Of a stretch of DNA of 64,000 bases, positions 11,090 to 22,600 are shown one piece after another; within the stretch, counting starts at the first letter, position 1, and the number at the start of each line of letters is the position of its first letter. Source of the DNA: Rotaria socialis (Eukaryota; Rotifera; Eurotatoria; Philodinida; Philodinidae). The position numbers and the translations under genes are program-made. The stretch spans positions 4,215 to 68,214 of the forward strand of contig CAJNYU010000214.1 of assembly GCA_905331475.1 (NCBI GenBank), written 5' to 3'. The notes under the pieces were generated by a model. That model ran no database searches. It was not told the origin of the DNA and was given only the letters and a program-made list of their open reading frames with translations.

Positions 11090-13299
11090 CAAGGGGGAAA
11101 AAGCGGATCCTTTTGGATCCTAGGATTCATAGGATCCACTAGGATCCACCAGGACCCATCAGGGTCCAATAGGATCCAAAAAGTCTGATCGGAAAAAGGA
11201 GGAATTGGTCGTAAGATTTTCGAGTGAGAAGCATGAGTGAACTGAGAAGATTGACAAATTAGTCAATTCCGATGAATTCTGCTAGGTTCCAATGAATTTT
11301 TCGATACTTAAAAACCAAGTAGGATACAACATAGGAGTGTACAGCTTACGCCCATGAGCGTAAGCGGTATATCCCTAATTATTATTACTTTTATTATTTA
11401 TTACGAGTAATAAAGTTTAAAAAATTGAAAGTAATAAAAGCAACAACTGATAAGTAATAACGTGTAATAATTATTACCGTAATAAATACCGACCCAAAGA
11501 TATTACTTAGAATTTTTTAGTATCTATCCAGGAGGAGTTTTTATAGCTACTTGCGACCTACCGTGAGATCGTACTAGAAGCTTCCAGGATCAGACCTGAA
11601 CTGGCCCTTATAGCTATTAGGAGCCTACCCATAGGTGATACTCAGAACGTTTTAAGAATAATATAAAGGTCATACTTAGAAGTGTTTTGAGCCTGACCAA
11701 GGGTGGTACTTAGAAATTCTAAGGACTCAGTCAGAGGGAGTAGTCAGACGTTTTAGGATCTACTCATGGATGGTCTCTTTAACTATTTGGGATCTACTTA
11801 CAGATGATACCTAGAGCTTTTAAGAAACTACCAAGGAGTGGTCCTGTACCTTTCTGGATCTACCCCATGATGGTAATTAGAACTATGTGAAAACTTTCCA
11901 GGGCTGATCTGTGCAACATTTTAGTACATATATAGTGGCATCTCTTGTATTTTTCTGCACAGGGTAGGAGGACATTATTATAACATACTCAGTCGTAACT
12001 AGGGATGAACCGAGACCAACACTCATCAATAATAGAATCGAGGCTAACCGCGAACAAAAGCGAGACCAAAACCTCGGCCGCAACGACTGAGACGGAGATG
12101 GAAAGTCTCGGTCTCGGCACAACCCTATTTATAACTATTGGCAGTTTCTATAACTTTTTCAATCCTATATAAGCATCGTCCTTTTAACATGTCACTCTGT
12201 CCAGCAGTGATATTTTCAAACTTGACGTACTATCCTTAGCGGTCCCGAAAAATTCATAAGGACAACCCTTAAGTAGATTCCAAATGACTAAAGGAACCAT
12301 TCCAGTGTAAATCCACAAAATTTACGAGTACCACCTTCAAGTAGGATGCAAAAGTCATAGGGATCACATCTAGATAGGGCCTAAGGGACCGAAGGGGTTA
12401 CCCTTAATTACGGCCCAAATAATACTAGTGATTGAATGCAGGTAATCTAGCGATTGTGGACAAATCAGTGAATAGAACTGTTTCAGCAGTTCTTTCGTTC
12501 ATTTGATCTCAACTACGATTTGAGAACTGCTGTAGTCCTAGTGGCGAGAAAGTAGAAATATATCGATAAATGGAAGTAATTCCACGATCAAGTTCTTTAT
12601 TGCTTTATTTCTTCCTTATTACTTTATTAATTTTCCAGGCTCTTAGTTAGTACTATTAATTCGAAATAACACTTATTACTTATTACCGATAATAGTAACG
12701 TGCTACCCCTACTAGGCATATATAATAACATCCTAGTCTTGTTCCTTGGTAGAATCCGGTAGTAAGATGAGCGAGTTTAAGAAATAATATGATTTTCCAA
12801 ACTTTAATGAGCCTATTCTAGCGCTTATTGCCAATTCATCGAGTAACAAGTATTTAGATACATCGGTTGAATATATTAGATAAGAAACTGAATGGAATAC
12901 TATAATGTATTTTTATATGAATACAGCTAAAGTGGGTTCATTATTACTGATTTCTTGCATATTCTACTTGGAGAAGAAACGCTCATGTTTATCAGCACTC
13001 ATGACCATGAGCTGCACACCCCATAAGCCAGCATGATCCATGTTTTTTTACATTGTTTGAAGATTGCTGTAAAACGAATTAGGTTTTGGTGCATTGTGGT
13101 AGACTCGGGCGTATTTAGTAGATTCAAGTAGCTTCTAATGGATTTCCGTACACTCCAGTCAATCTATTGTGCAATCTAATACCCTCTATTAGGATTCACC
13201 AGGATCTACCAGGATCCACCAGGATCCATCAGGATTCACCAGGATCCATCATGATTCACCAGGATTCACAGGACCTAAGGATCCACTATTTTCCCTTTG
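11090..13299. mobile_element. 2.2-kb hAT-like non-autonomous element inside LINE ORF1
   Basis: Flanked by an identical 8-bp duplication GGTTTTTT (11082-11089 and 13300-13307), as expected for hAT insertion. The 21-bp ends CAAGGGGGAAAAAGCGGATCC and CAAAGGGAAAATAGTGGATCC (right end read on the minus strand) match at 17 of 21 positions. Both subterminal zones carry arrays of AGGATCCACC-like units (11103-11180 and 13186-13286). The interior (11500-11890) has a degenerate repeat of about 50-60 bp built on AGGATCTACC..GATGGT..TTAGA. No transposase is visible. The flanking ORF1 reading resumes on the other side, confirming the insertion. Confidence 0.8.
12000..12127. mobile_element. 128-bp MITE with TAGGG ends
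   Basis: Ends are inverted: TAGGGATGAACCGAGACC and, from the other strand, TAGGGTTGTGCCGAGACC. The inside is rich in GAGACC / CGAGAC motifs and clearly more GC-rich than its surroundings. The flanking 8-mers (GTCGTAAC / TTTATAAC) match only partly, so the target duplication is uncertain. hAT-type by end sequence. Nested inside the 11090-13299 element. Confidence 0.6.
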
Positions 13300-14810
13300 G
13301 GTTTTTTAATACTATCATTTGTTGTGATAGATGATTGTATTGATGTTGTATGTGTATTGGTATTCGTGGTTGTTGTTTGATTTGCTGTTGTTTCAGCTGA
13401 TGCAGTGATTGGTTTATTAATTTGTTTCTTTGGTTTGGTGGTTGTTGTTGTTGATTGTTTTTTGTCTTTTGGATTAACTATTTGAACATCTTCACCACTA
13501 TCCGAGAATGATGATGATGATGTTGCATCGTCGTTGATTAATGTTTCAACTGATGAAATAGTTTCTTTGATTTTTTTTGATCTTCTGTTGAAGTGATTTA
13601 AACAATCGTTTGGTTGTTCCTTCGATGTTTTTTTCCATCTTACTGGCAAGTAGATTGATAAGTTCATCGAGGGTATCATTGTGTAAGAGACCTTGTTGAC
13701 GTTGATACATGTTTGGTAATGAAGGAAATTCACTGCTATCATGTAATAGTAGTGTGGTGGTTTTTGGGCTACTTGTGAACGAATATTGATTTATTTAAAT
13801 TCAAAATTCGCTTTTCTTGTTCTAAAAAGTTAGAACAATCATTAACAGTTGCCAAATGTTTACCATTACAATTGTTACATTTAATTGCATGATTTGCAGC
13901 AGTGCATTGCTCTATACGATGGTTATCACCGCATTTAGCACATTTTTGCTGTTTTGTTTTGCAGTACTTTGCTACATGATTGAATTGAAGACAGATGTAG
14001 CATTTTACTGGGTTTTTATTTTGTAATGCAGCTTCACCATTAAAGTGCATCGAATCCACTTGTTGTCCAGTGTGAATGAATGAGTTTCGGCTGTTTCCAT
14101 CTTTAAATGTAATTTTAATGGTGCTTGTTGATATATTACCTTCTTTTCGGTTAAATCGAGTAACATTAACAACATGAAGACCAGCTTTTGTTAGTGCTTC
14201 GGTTACTCGATTATCCGGTATTTCGAGGTCTACTCTCTTTACGAAGGCGACCATTTCTGCATCCTTGATTGGTTGAATCGATCGAGGAACAAATATTTTT
14301 GCTGCTTGTTGATCATTAGCTGCAAGAATTATTGTGAATTCATTTAAGAAGCGGTTAAATGAGCTAACATTACTTGCATATAATGTGAATAATCCAGATC
14401 TACTAAGTTGTATGTCGTGGATTTTAACACCATTTTAATGCTCTTTTAATAGACCATTAAGTTGGAACTTGGCGATCTTGACTCCCTCTATAAAGAGGGG
14501 GGGGGCAATGGTGAATTTTGATTGGCTGGATTTTCCAACCAATGATGGTCTTCCAACTTGTGAATGGCCATTTTATCAGCTGTTTGGTGAATTTGGTTGC
14601 TTTGTTTGTCGAGGTTTTGGTTGCACCGCTTACCACCGGGAATTTCGCCTCCTCTTTTCGGAGGAATTTCCGAAGAACACTTAAAAAGTGTGTGAGTTCT
14701 GACTCAGACACGAACGAAAAAATTCTTAAAAAGGACTTAAACGAAGATGGTTTTGACAAAAATAAAAGAGCAGAAAAACAGGGGCACTCCTTAAGTGCAA
14801 AATATAGATA

Positions 14811-15142
14811 AACTAAAATGCGACTGATCGCTAGCTAATCAGAAAGACGAATGTCAGTTTTCATTGAAACTACACTACATAAACAGTCATGTATTGCTTA
14901 TTATGACATAAGACAGCTAAAAAAAGTCGAAGGTAATTAGAAGAATAAGAATCTATGATCACTATAATCCCACATTGCGAATCGCTCATCAGCAGCGGAA
15001 TTAAAACATATGCACAATCATTTACGGTAAAAAAAATGGTAAAATGATTGTAATAAATGTTTCAAATACAGTCTCTGTACAACTATCGCAATAATAAATC
15101 TAGTTGAGTATGAAGTAACTTAAATGGTCAATATGCGACCCA
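14811..15142. other. Spacer
   Basis: AT-rich, with no recognised gene or repeat. It may include the 5' end of the minus-strand LINE. Confidence 0.3.
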
Positions 15143-16205
15143 CACTGAAAAAAAGATGCCACACGAAACCCTAAAGGGTTCCGATTTTTGCAACGAAGTC
15201 GAAGTCCTCTGAGGTTTTGTAGAAATTGGGTTTTGTAAAAAGCCTTAATCTTGATAGCTGATAAAAGGGGTTTTGTACTTGGGGTTCTGTATAGCTCATC
15301 ACGCAATATTGAAAGAAAAATTCGCCTGGTGCTATGCTCCACAATGGACATAGTTTTCCACCACTATCCACTGCAAAACAAACCCACTCTCTAAAAAAGA
15401 ACTGGGTTCCGTAGAAATCACCAGGGAATATGTCTGAAAGTTGCCGTATTCTGTACTAGAGCACAGAATATCGGTGGAACATGGAAGCAGTAATTCGACC
15501 GGAAATTTTCCGAATTTTGAATGATTTTTTGTGCATCCTGCTGAAAGGGGTTACAAGTTGGTCGGAACTCATTAGAAAAATCAGGAAAGTTTGCGACTAT
15601 AATAATGCTTCCATGTTGCACCGACACCGTATGTTCTCCCACAAAATACGGCGACTTTCAGACATACTTTCTGCCAATTCCTTCATATTCCTGTGGGTGG
15701 AGCGATCGGTATGCGATATTTCATTTAAACAGAAATAAAATATTTTATCAGAGTGTAACTTTCAAAATTGAACTCACCATCAGTATTTGCTCATCTGACG
15801 ACTGATCTAAATAGAAGGAAAATAATCTATCACGCTGTTACATACAAGAATGAAACTTACTATTAAATATTGTGTGTAGGTGTGTGAGGGCGAGTGTTAG
15901 TTTTCTCTATACACACACCCAATGTACAATACATGTCCCCAATGAGTTATCACGAAGACGTATATTACGAAACCTTTTTGTGTGCGAAACTCGAAAGGGT
16001 TTATGACGAAATCTCTCGGGTATCGCAAGTTCCAACGGGTTCAGAACGAAACCTTCCAAAATTTTTAAACTTTTAAAATTTTTTTACTGAACCTTAGCTA
16101 TTCCCAAACCTCATACAGGTTTCGTGTGATTCTACAGCAATTTATATAGTACAGTAAAACGCCACAGAACGTTCAAGGTTTCGCTTTATACCTTTCTTTT
16201 TAGTG
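15143..16205. mobile_element. 1.06-kb non-autonomous TIR element with GAAACC subterminal motifs
   Basis: Left end CACTGAAAAAAAGATGCC and right end (minus strand) CACTAAAAAGAAAGGTAT form imperfect terminal inverted repeats. Repeated ACGAAACC / GGTTTCGT motifs lie inside both ends (15165, 15970, 15985, 16036, 16125 and 16180 regions). No transposase frame. No clear target duplication. A large imperfect hairpin (15423-15680) occupies the middle. Confidence 0.55.
15423..15680. repeat. Imperfect inverted repeat, arms about 115 bp
   Basis: The left arm beginning GGAATATGTCTGAAAGTTGC is mirrored by the right arm around 15640-15680 (GCGACTTTCAGACATACTTT), with many mismatches and small gaps. It accounts for overlapping plus and minus open frames in this stretch. 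It probably represents an older fold-back insertion. Confidence 0.55.
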
Positions 16206-16691
16206 CAGATATGATCTGTATATGATATAAATAAAAAGTGAATTTTAAAACTGCTTGTAATTATACAAAGTATTGCGAGCTGAAAACGGCCCTTATTTAC
16301 TTTATTCACTATTTTAACGCATATTATTTTTCATCGTACACTGCAAGAAGAACGGACAGTGAACACTTTCCTTGTCAATCGATCGATCTAGGCAATTTTT
16401 AAAGGCCAGTAACTCGAACAGTACAAAACCATGAGTATCACGACGAAGCGACGCTCACTAAAATTCTGAATTGACTTATCCTGAAAAAAGCACACGCCAG
16501 CTTCTAATTTGCTTTTATTTAAGTATCGAAAATAGTTCACGATTAGAAAGTTCTAGAAAGTGATAAACGGTTACAGCAATTGTGAAAAAATACGAAAACC
16601 ATAGTAAGTGATATTGGTGCTGTGTGAAAACGCATAAAACCATCGAAGAAAAACTGTCATGGAGAATATCATTGCTCTTCCTTCGTTCCAT
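16206..16691. other. Downstream flank of the Thr-stalk gene
   Basis: Presumed 3' flank of the minus-strand gene ending at 16692. No independent gene was seen; the plus-strand frame at 16624-16854 is antisense to the last exon. Confidence 0.35.
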
Positions 16692-19600
16692 CTATCCGGA
16701 ACTTGAATATGTACCCGAGGCTGTATTAAATGTAAGTGTCAATGTGGCAGAACTTGTGGTCGGTGAGCCTGCTGGTACAGATCCTGCTGTATCGACCGAA
16801 TATGTCATACTAGGGCCACTTCCGGAACCTAAATTAGAAAGGAAAAGAAACTAATAAAAATGTATAGTAATCATCTGGCAATACTCTTACCCTGAACGCC
16901 AATTGTGCACGAAGCACCTGAATCAGATACTTGGTAATATAAATATCTAACTACATTGGGTGTAGCTTCAAAGAAAACAATTTGGAAGTGATAATATAGA
17001 GTTGGTGCACCGTAGTGAGCCATGTAAAATTCGAAGACTAAATTTCGATTGGGGTATGTGCCTGTTGTACCATAGTAAACACTTTGAGATGTTCCTGCAA
17101 ATATATAAAGATCATCCCAATAGCCAAAGGCGGTTGGCCCACTGAAGCTACCACTTGGTAAAGGTCCGTTTGTGTAACCACTGGAGCAGCCGGACAGACA
17201 TACGCACTGAAATTTGTTTAACAAACTCTAGTTTTTAGAATATCGAGTTAACAATAATTTCAAGTTTTTCAAGGTATTCTGCATTGCCACAGACTGTTAT
17301 CCTTTTTGTAAGATTTTTAACTATTCTTGATTCATCAGTGCAATCTAATTTTCAGAAAACATAATTTCAAACTAAACGTAGAAACAACCACAAGTTTTAA
17401 ATAGACGTAAGATTTATCTGACGACTCGTTCGTCCTTTTCTTAACGGACAAGGCTATTTCAAATAAAGTATGTTTTGTAACCAAGGTTGATATTGGCAGT
17501 TTTTGACTACTCGAGGAGCCAACATATATTTTCGAAAGAAAGCTTATTTGCTCAGTCCGTTTACGGCTAAAATTATGGTGGAACTCGCATACATCCTTTG
17601 GGCTCACTAAGCTAGTCAAAAATAAGTTATGTGGACCATTGTTGTAAAAATATATATTCATTTCGAAGCTCTGTAATTAGAGCATTACACTGTGAACTAG
17701 AAAATAATGTATAGAGTAAAATAATATATATTCTAGGAAAGTTCATACGAATTCATCGATGAATTTCTACTTTCTTGAAAATGCGATGTTCTAGAAGATA
17801 GATATAAGAAATTTGATTTTCTAATTAGAAAATCGAAACTGAATTCTTATGGGCTTTTCTAGAAATTCGCATTTAATTTAGTAGTTACAGCATTTTCTGA
17901 AAAATTGAAATTCAATTTTCATCATTATTTTATAATGAAGGTTGAACACAGAAAATAAATACCGAGTAAAATGTTCCGTGCACCATCATAAATAAAACAA
18001 ATATGCGAATTGAAATGTAAGTTATAACATAGTTACTAGAAAATGCTCCCTTATGACTCAATTAAGAGAAGAAAAATTCTAATCAAATAATTTCACGATT
18101 TGAAAACATTTTGATAAAAAAAACAACACAAATTACGATGCTCAAATTTAAACATAAAACTACTACGTAACAGTCAAAATGCAATTTGAAAAATATGTAA
18201 CCTTACACATATCGATGTTGCAGGCAGAAAATTCTACTTTTAATATTCTTGTCAGCCATAAGAAATGCGTCGCTATTATGCACCTGTTCCTACAAAATGG
18301 ATTAACTCATGCAGTATGTGAAATAAATTTATGGATAAACTCGTTATAGCTGCCGAATGAAATAATGAATGCACACCACTGTCGTCTGATATATACATGG
18401 TGTAACAATGACTCTATAACAGTCATTGTCTAAGTGACTTTCGAAAACTCAGTAACTAATTTCTGAATTTTATACAATCTAAATTGATTTTCTAAACATT
18501 CGAAATTTGGCGAATGAATCATAAAATCATTAGAATATTTTGCCTTATTTACGATCAAATTTTTACAAAATATAATTTAAATAAAATGACACGGCTTTTT
18601 CATTTATTCTAGTTCCACATATGTTTAGATTTTACATGGTTTAAAAACCCAAATACTTGAAAAATGCTAATGATACGTGTACTTACGCCATTACTCTGAA
18701 CAGATGCTGAAGACGTAGTATAACCGTACAGTGTTATCGAGAATGGAAGAGAAATAGTGACATATGCGTCATCGACATTAACCGTTCCACCCCAACCACT
18801 TATTGTGACTCCACCTATAAGTTGAACAGCAGGTGCACCACTACAAGCGCCATTTGAACAACTTGTATATGTTGAAGAACACACATAACCAATGGAACCG
18901 CAGTTATTGAAATCAATAAGAAGATTAACACACGCACCAGATGGTGTTCGAACATATCCTGTAGGACAAGGTGCTGATGCTAAAAATTATACATTTTTTA
19001 AATTACATTTCTCAATACCAGCTCACATATCTAAGAAAAACACTGACTTGTGGTTGTTGTAACGGTGGTTGTCGTAGTCGTTGTTGTCGCAGTTGTCGTC
19101 GTAGTTGTTGTCGTAGTCGTAGTTTTAGTTGTAGTGGTAGTTGTTGTCGTGGTGCTTGTGCTAGTCGTGGTAGTCGTAGTTTTAGTTGTAGTTGTCGTAG
19201 TAGTCGTAGTTGTTGTCGTAGTTGTTGTGCTAGTAGTAGAAGTTGTGGATGTTGACGTCGTTGTTGTAGTTGTTGTGCTAGTAGTAGATGTCGTGGTTGT
19301 AGTTGTAGTTGTCGTCGTCGTTGTTGTAGTTGTTGTAGTTGTAGTAGTAGTAGTTGTAGTCGTTGTAGTAGTAGTCGTTGTTGTTGTAGTTGTTGTTGTA
19401 GTTGTAGTGGTAGTGGTTNATCTTTCTTTGTTCTCATATCTATCTATTGGTCAAGAGACCTAAGTGAAGTCGTAGTTGTTGTTGTTGTCGTAGTCGTTGT
19501 TGTCGTTGTTGTTGTTGTCGTTGTTGTTGTCGTTGTTGTTGTAGTCGTAGTAGTAGTTGTAGTTGTCGTTGTCGTGGTTGTTGTGGTTGTTGTTGTCGTA

Positions 19601-22600
19601 CTTGTAGTACTGGTCGTCGAAGTCGATGTCGTACTCGTTGTGGATGTTGTTGTAGTAGTGGTTCCTCCTATAGTAGACAAAGAAATTAAGTAGAAACAAT
19701 TTTGTAAGAAGACATGAAATATGAAATAAAATAAAATAGTCAGATTGTTTCGTACAGTACGATGTGAATATTTCAAATAAAATCTTTACACACAAAATCA
19801 TATCGGTTACGAGCATCAATAATATATATTCCGATATGCAAGCATGGTATTTCTTCTTCGTTTCCACTTGAAAGCTTTATCCATTTTAAATACTGCTGCG
19901 TCGAACACATATTCTAATTACGCGGGAAGGTCCCTGGGTGTTTCTGTGGGATTTCAACGAAACCTATTTGGGTTTGTGACGTCAAATGTTAGTATCTCTA
20001 ATATAGCAAAATTAGAGGCTGAGATTAATACGCTGAAACGTTTGGAGTAAAAACATTTTCAGCTTAGAACCCTGAGTGGGACTACAACGGAAATTTTTAC
20101 ACTTAACAAAGTTCACGAAAAATTTGAAATACGAATGTGCTCTTCCGCGATATTCACATCATTTAGATAAAGATCCTCTAGCGCAAGATCATCGAACAAC
20201 TAATTTACAAGAGATTCGAATGTTGCTATTGAAGCTTTCTAATTAAATAATATTCATTTTCGGTGATCTTTTCTTCGATCATATTCGTTTCGAGAATGAC
20301 AGAAACTTTCTATAGTTTTTAATTCTCACCTTGCTATACATATTGTTCTACGTTTTTGAAACTACCAATCGAAAGACATTGAAAACTTACATGGATGGCT
20401 TGAAGCTTACGCTGCAATCGCGCTGAATTCACAAAGTGTCATAGGTACAAAATTCGACATGTTAGGGAAAATGTTTATTTCTGCTGGGGATCGCTAGTTC
20501 CTTTGCCAATGATAGAATTTATGATTGTAAAAAGTTTAGATTCGCATAGAACACAAAATTCTGAGTTAGAAATGGTGTATTTTGATGAGTTTGAGTGAAT
20601 AATTATGCTAGGAGGGTCAAATAATCGGCGATGTGGCGTAAATAGCGATTAGAGCTAATAGATAAAGAAAACCTTTTTGATAGTTCTGACGGTAATATTC
20701 GTTATCAACACTCCTAAATCTTCAAACTTTTATGATTTTGGCTCGCCAATAAAAACAAATTGTATTCATGATATCTGAGTGTGACCCCAGACACAAAAAG
20801 TGTGAATATTGTTTTTCGAGGAATATACTAAATAAGAATGACCAAGAGTGAGCGCCCATTCTATGCCAAAGAAACGCTCGCGCTCATGGAGAGCATGAGT
20901 TATGCACCCCAAATATGGATTGACTGTATAAATCGACAGAACTTCAATAGCAAAACGACTTAAAAGTACCGATCAAATATGAAGATATGTCCGTATGAAA
21001 TATTTCTGCGATATTCCGTTAGCTGTGAAAAAAATCTTAATATTTATCTGTAGTCCCACACCTAACTGAGTATTCCCAACATATTAGATCTTATATATGT
21101 AAATGGAGTAAACTAAAAATCCACCTGTATCTTTATCTATCATGATGTGAATGTATTTAATTGTTGAAATCTATCGGGTTGATGCAAAAGTCTCCGCCGA
21201 TCTTTTTAAAAATTGGTTAAAGCCATTTAATAGTATTATGCACGCGTGATTTTTGTACATATGATACTGCTTGTGTCGTACTTTGATCGAACGTGTCGAG
21301 ATTGTTTTAAAAGATTTCGTGAAGGTGACATGTCATTAAAAGATCGTCCGAGATCTGGACGTCCTCTCGCATCTGATATTGAACGATTAAAAGTCCTGAT
21401 CGATGAAATCCACCATTAACCTCCCGTGAATTGTCATCAATGCTTGGGTGCAACCAATCCACTATCGATCGCCATTTGCATGAAATGGGAAAAGCTAATA
21501 AACTTGGAACATGGGTTCCACATCAACTAACCTCGGACAACATACAGCAGAGAATCACTATATCCAATTCTTTGTTGTCAAAATGCAACCGACATCGATT
21601 TCTTCCGCAGATAGTCACTGGTGATGAAAAGTGGGTTCTATATGCCACTCATACGCGCAAGCGCCAGTAGGTACATCGTGAAGGTTTTCCCGAACCAGAA
21701 CCAAAAAACGACCTGCACCCAAAAATGGTGACGCTATCGATTTGGTTGGATTACGAAGAGATAATCTACTGGGAAATTCTACCTACTAATACTACGATAG
21801 ACTTGAAGCTTTACTGCCGAAATTTGAAGGTTGCTCTACAGGCAAATCGTCCAGAAAGACGAAAATTTTGATTGCTTCATGATAATGCAAAACCTCATGT
21901 CTCAAAATTTACCCGCCAGAAGCAGGAAGAATTAAGGTTGAAGGTCTTACCCCATCCACCATATTCACCATATTTGACACTATCCGACTATCATCTGTTT
22001 TAATCGCTCCGCAATCATCTGGTCAAAAAACACTTCGATGATCAAGCCCACCTAAAATAGGACCTCGAAACTTTCTTTTTGTCTTTTTCTAAGAAATTCT
22101 TTTAAGATGGTATTCTGGATTTGCCTAAAAGATGGGAGCATGTGGTAGATAACAACGGTGTATATGTTGTTGATTGATGATATTTGTTTCGATAAAATCT
22201 TGAAACCGAGAAGAAGAAAAAAATCGGCGGAGACTTTTGCATCAACCCGATATATAAAACTGTGACAATACCAGCTACAAAAAAAGGTTATCGCTAATGC
22301 GAACGTAAACAACATACTTCTTACTATACTGTTCTTTCTAGATTGATAACAAAAATCAGCCACACCATTTATTGCTCAACTATATTGACCGTACTTCATT
22401 TCAGGAAATGGACAGCTTTAGCCAACCATCATTGGAATTATCACAAATCGTGCATAGTTTCATACAATAGAATAAAAGCTACACGACGTTTATCAAGTTC
22501 ATACTTAGCTTCAAAAATCTTTAAAAAATGTTTTGAATTTTGAAGCGCTGCTGATAATTAGTTGCGAATGATTTGAAAAAAGATTAGAAAACTCAATATA

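Larger units (their letters stand above)
10970..14759 (-). pseudogene. LINE ORF1: Gag-like protein with three zinc knuckles, split
   Basis: From an N-terminal Ser/Lys-rich segment (14759-14505), the frame shifts at a run of nine C (plus-strand G run about 14497-14505), meets TAA at 14435-14437, and then runs open through an RRM-like segment to the knuckle region. The knuckles are CYICLQFNHVAKYC, CAKCGDNHRIEQC and CNNCNGKHLATVNDC (about 14030-13830). After a stop/frameshift near 13769, a Ser/Thr/Lys-rich tail continues to 13300, is cut by the hAT-like insertion, and resumes at 11089 (LKKPIPKSKAKARTS), ending at 10970. The role would be RNA binding and RNP formation for retrotransposition. Plus-strand open frames at 14469-14811 are antisense shadows. 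Confidence 0.75.
8347..14810 (-). mobile_element. Decayed two-ORF non-LTR (LINE, Jockey-like) retrotransposon
   Basis: On the minus strand, ORF1 (zinc knuckles) precedes ORF2 (AP endonuclease plus reverse transcriptase), the arrangement of Jockey/CR1-type LINEs. ORF1's TGA (10970-10972) overlaps ORF2's ATG (10971-10973) as ATGA. Both ORFs carry frameshifts and stops, and ORF1 is split by a 2.2-kb hAT-like insertion at 11090-13299. The right boundary is approximate (around 14760-14810) and no target duplication was identified. The element is immobile as it stands. Clade assignment is by motif style only. Confidence 0.85.

Noticed and set aside
14469..14811. Two overlapping plus-strand frames
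   Set aside because: They are antisense to the N-terminal part of the LINE ORF1, which has its own coherent reading.
17335..17661. 108-codon minus-strand frame
   Set aside because: Lies wholly in an intron of the Thr-stalk gene, with no domain or splice signals of its own.
19050..19463. Poly-Val, Leu/Gln-rich and Asn-rich frames
   Set aside because: Shadows of the ACN (Thr) array in other frames and strand.
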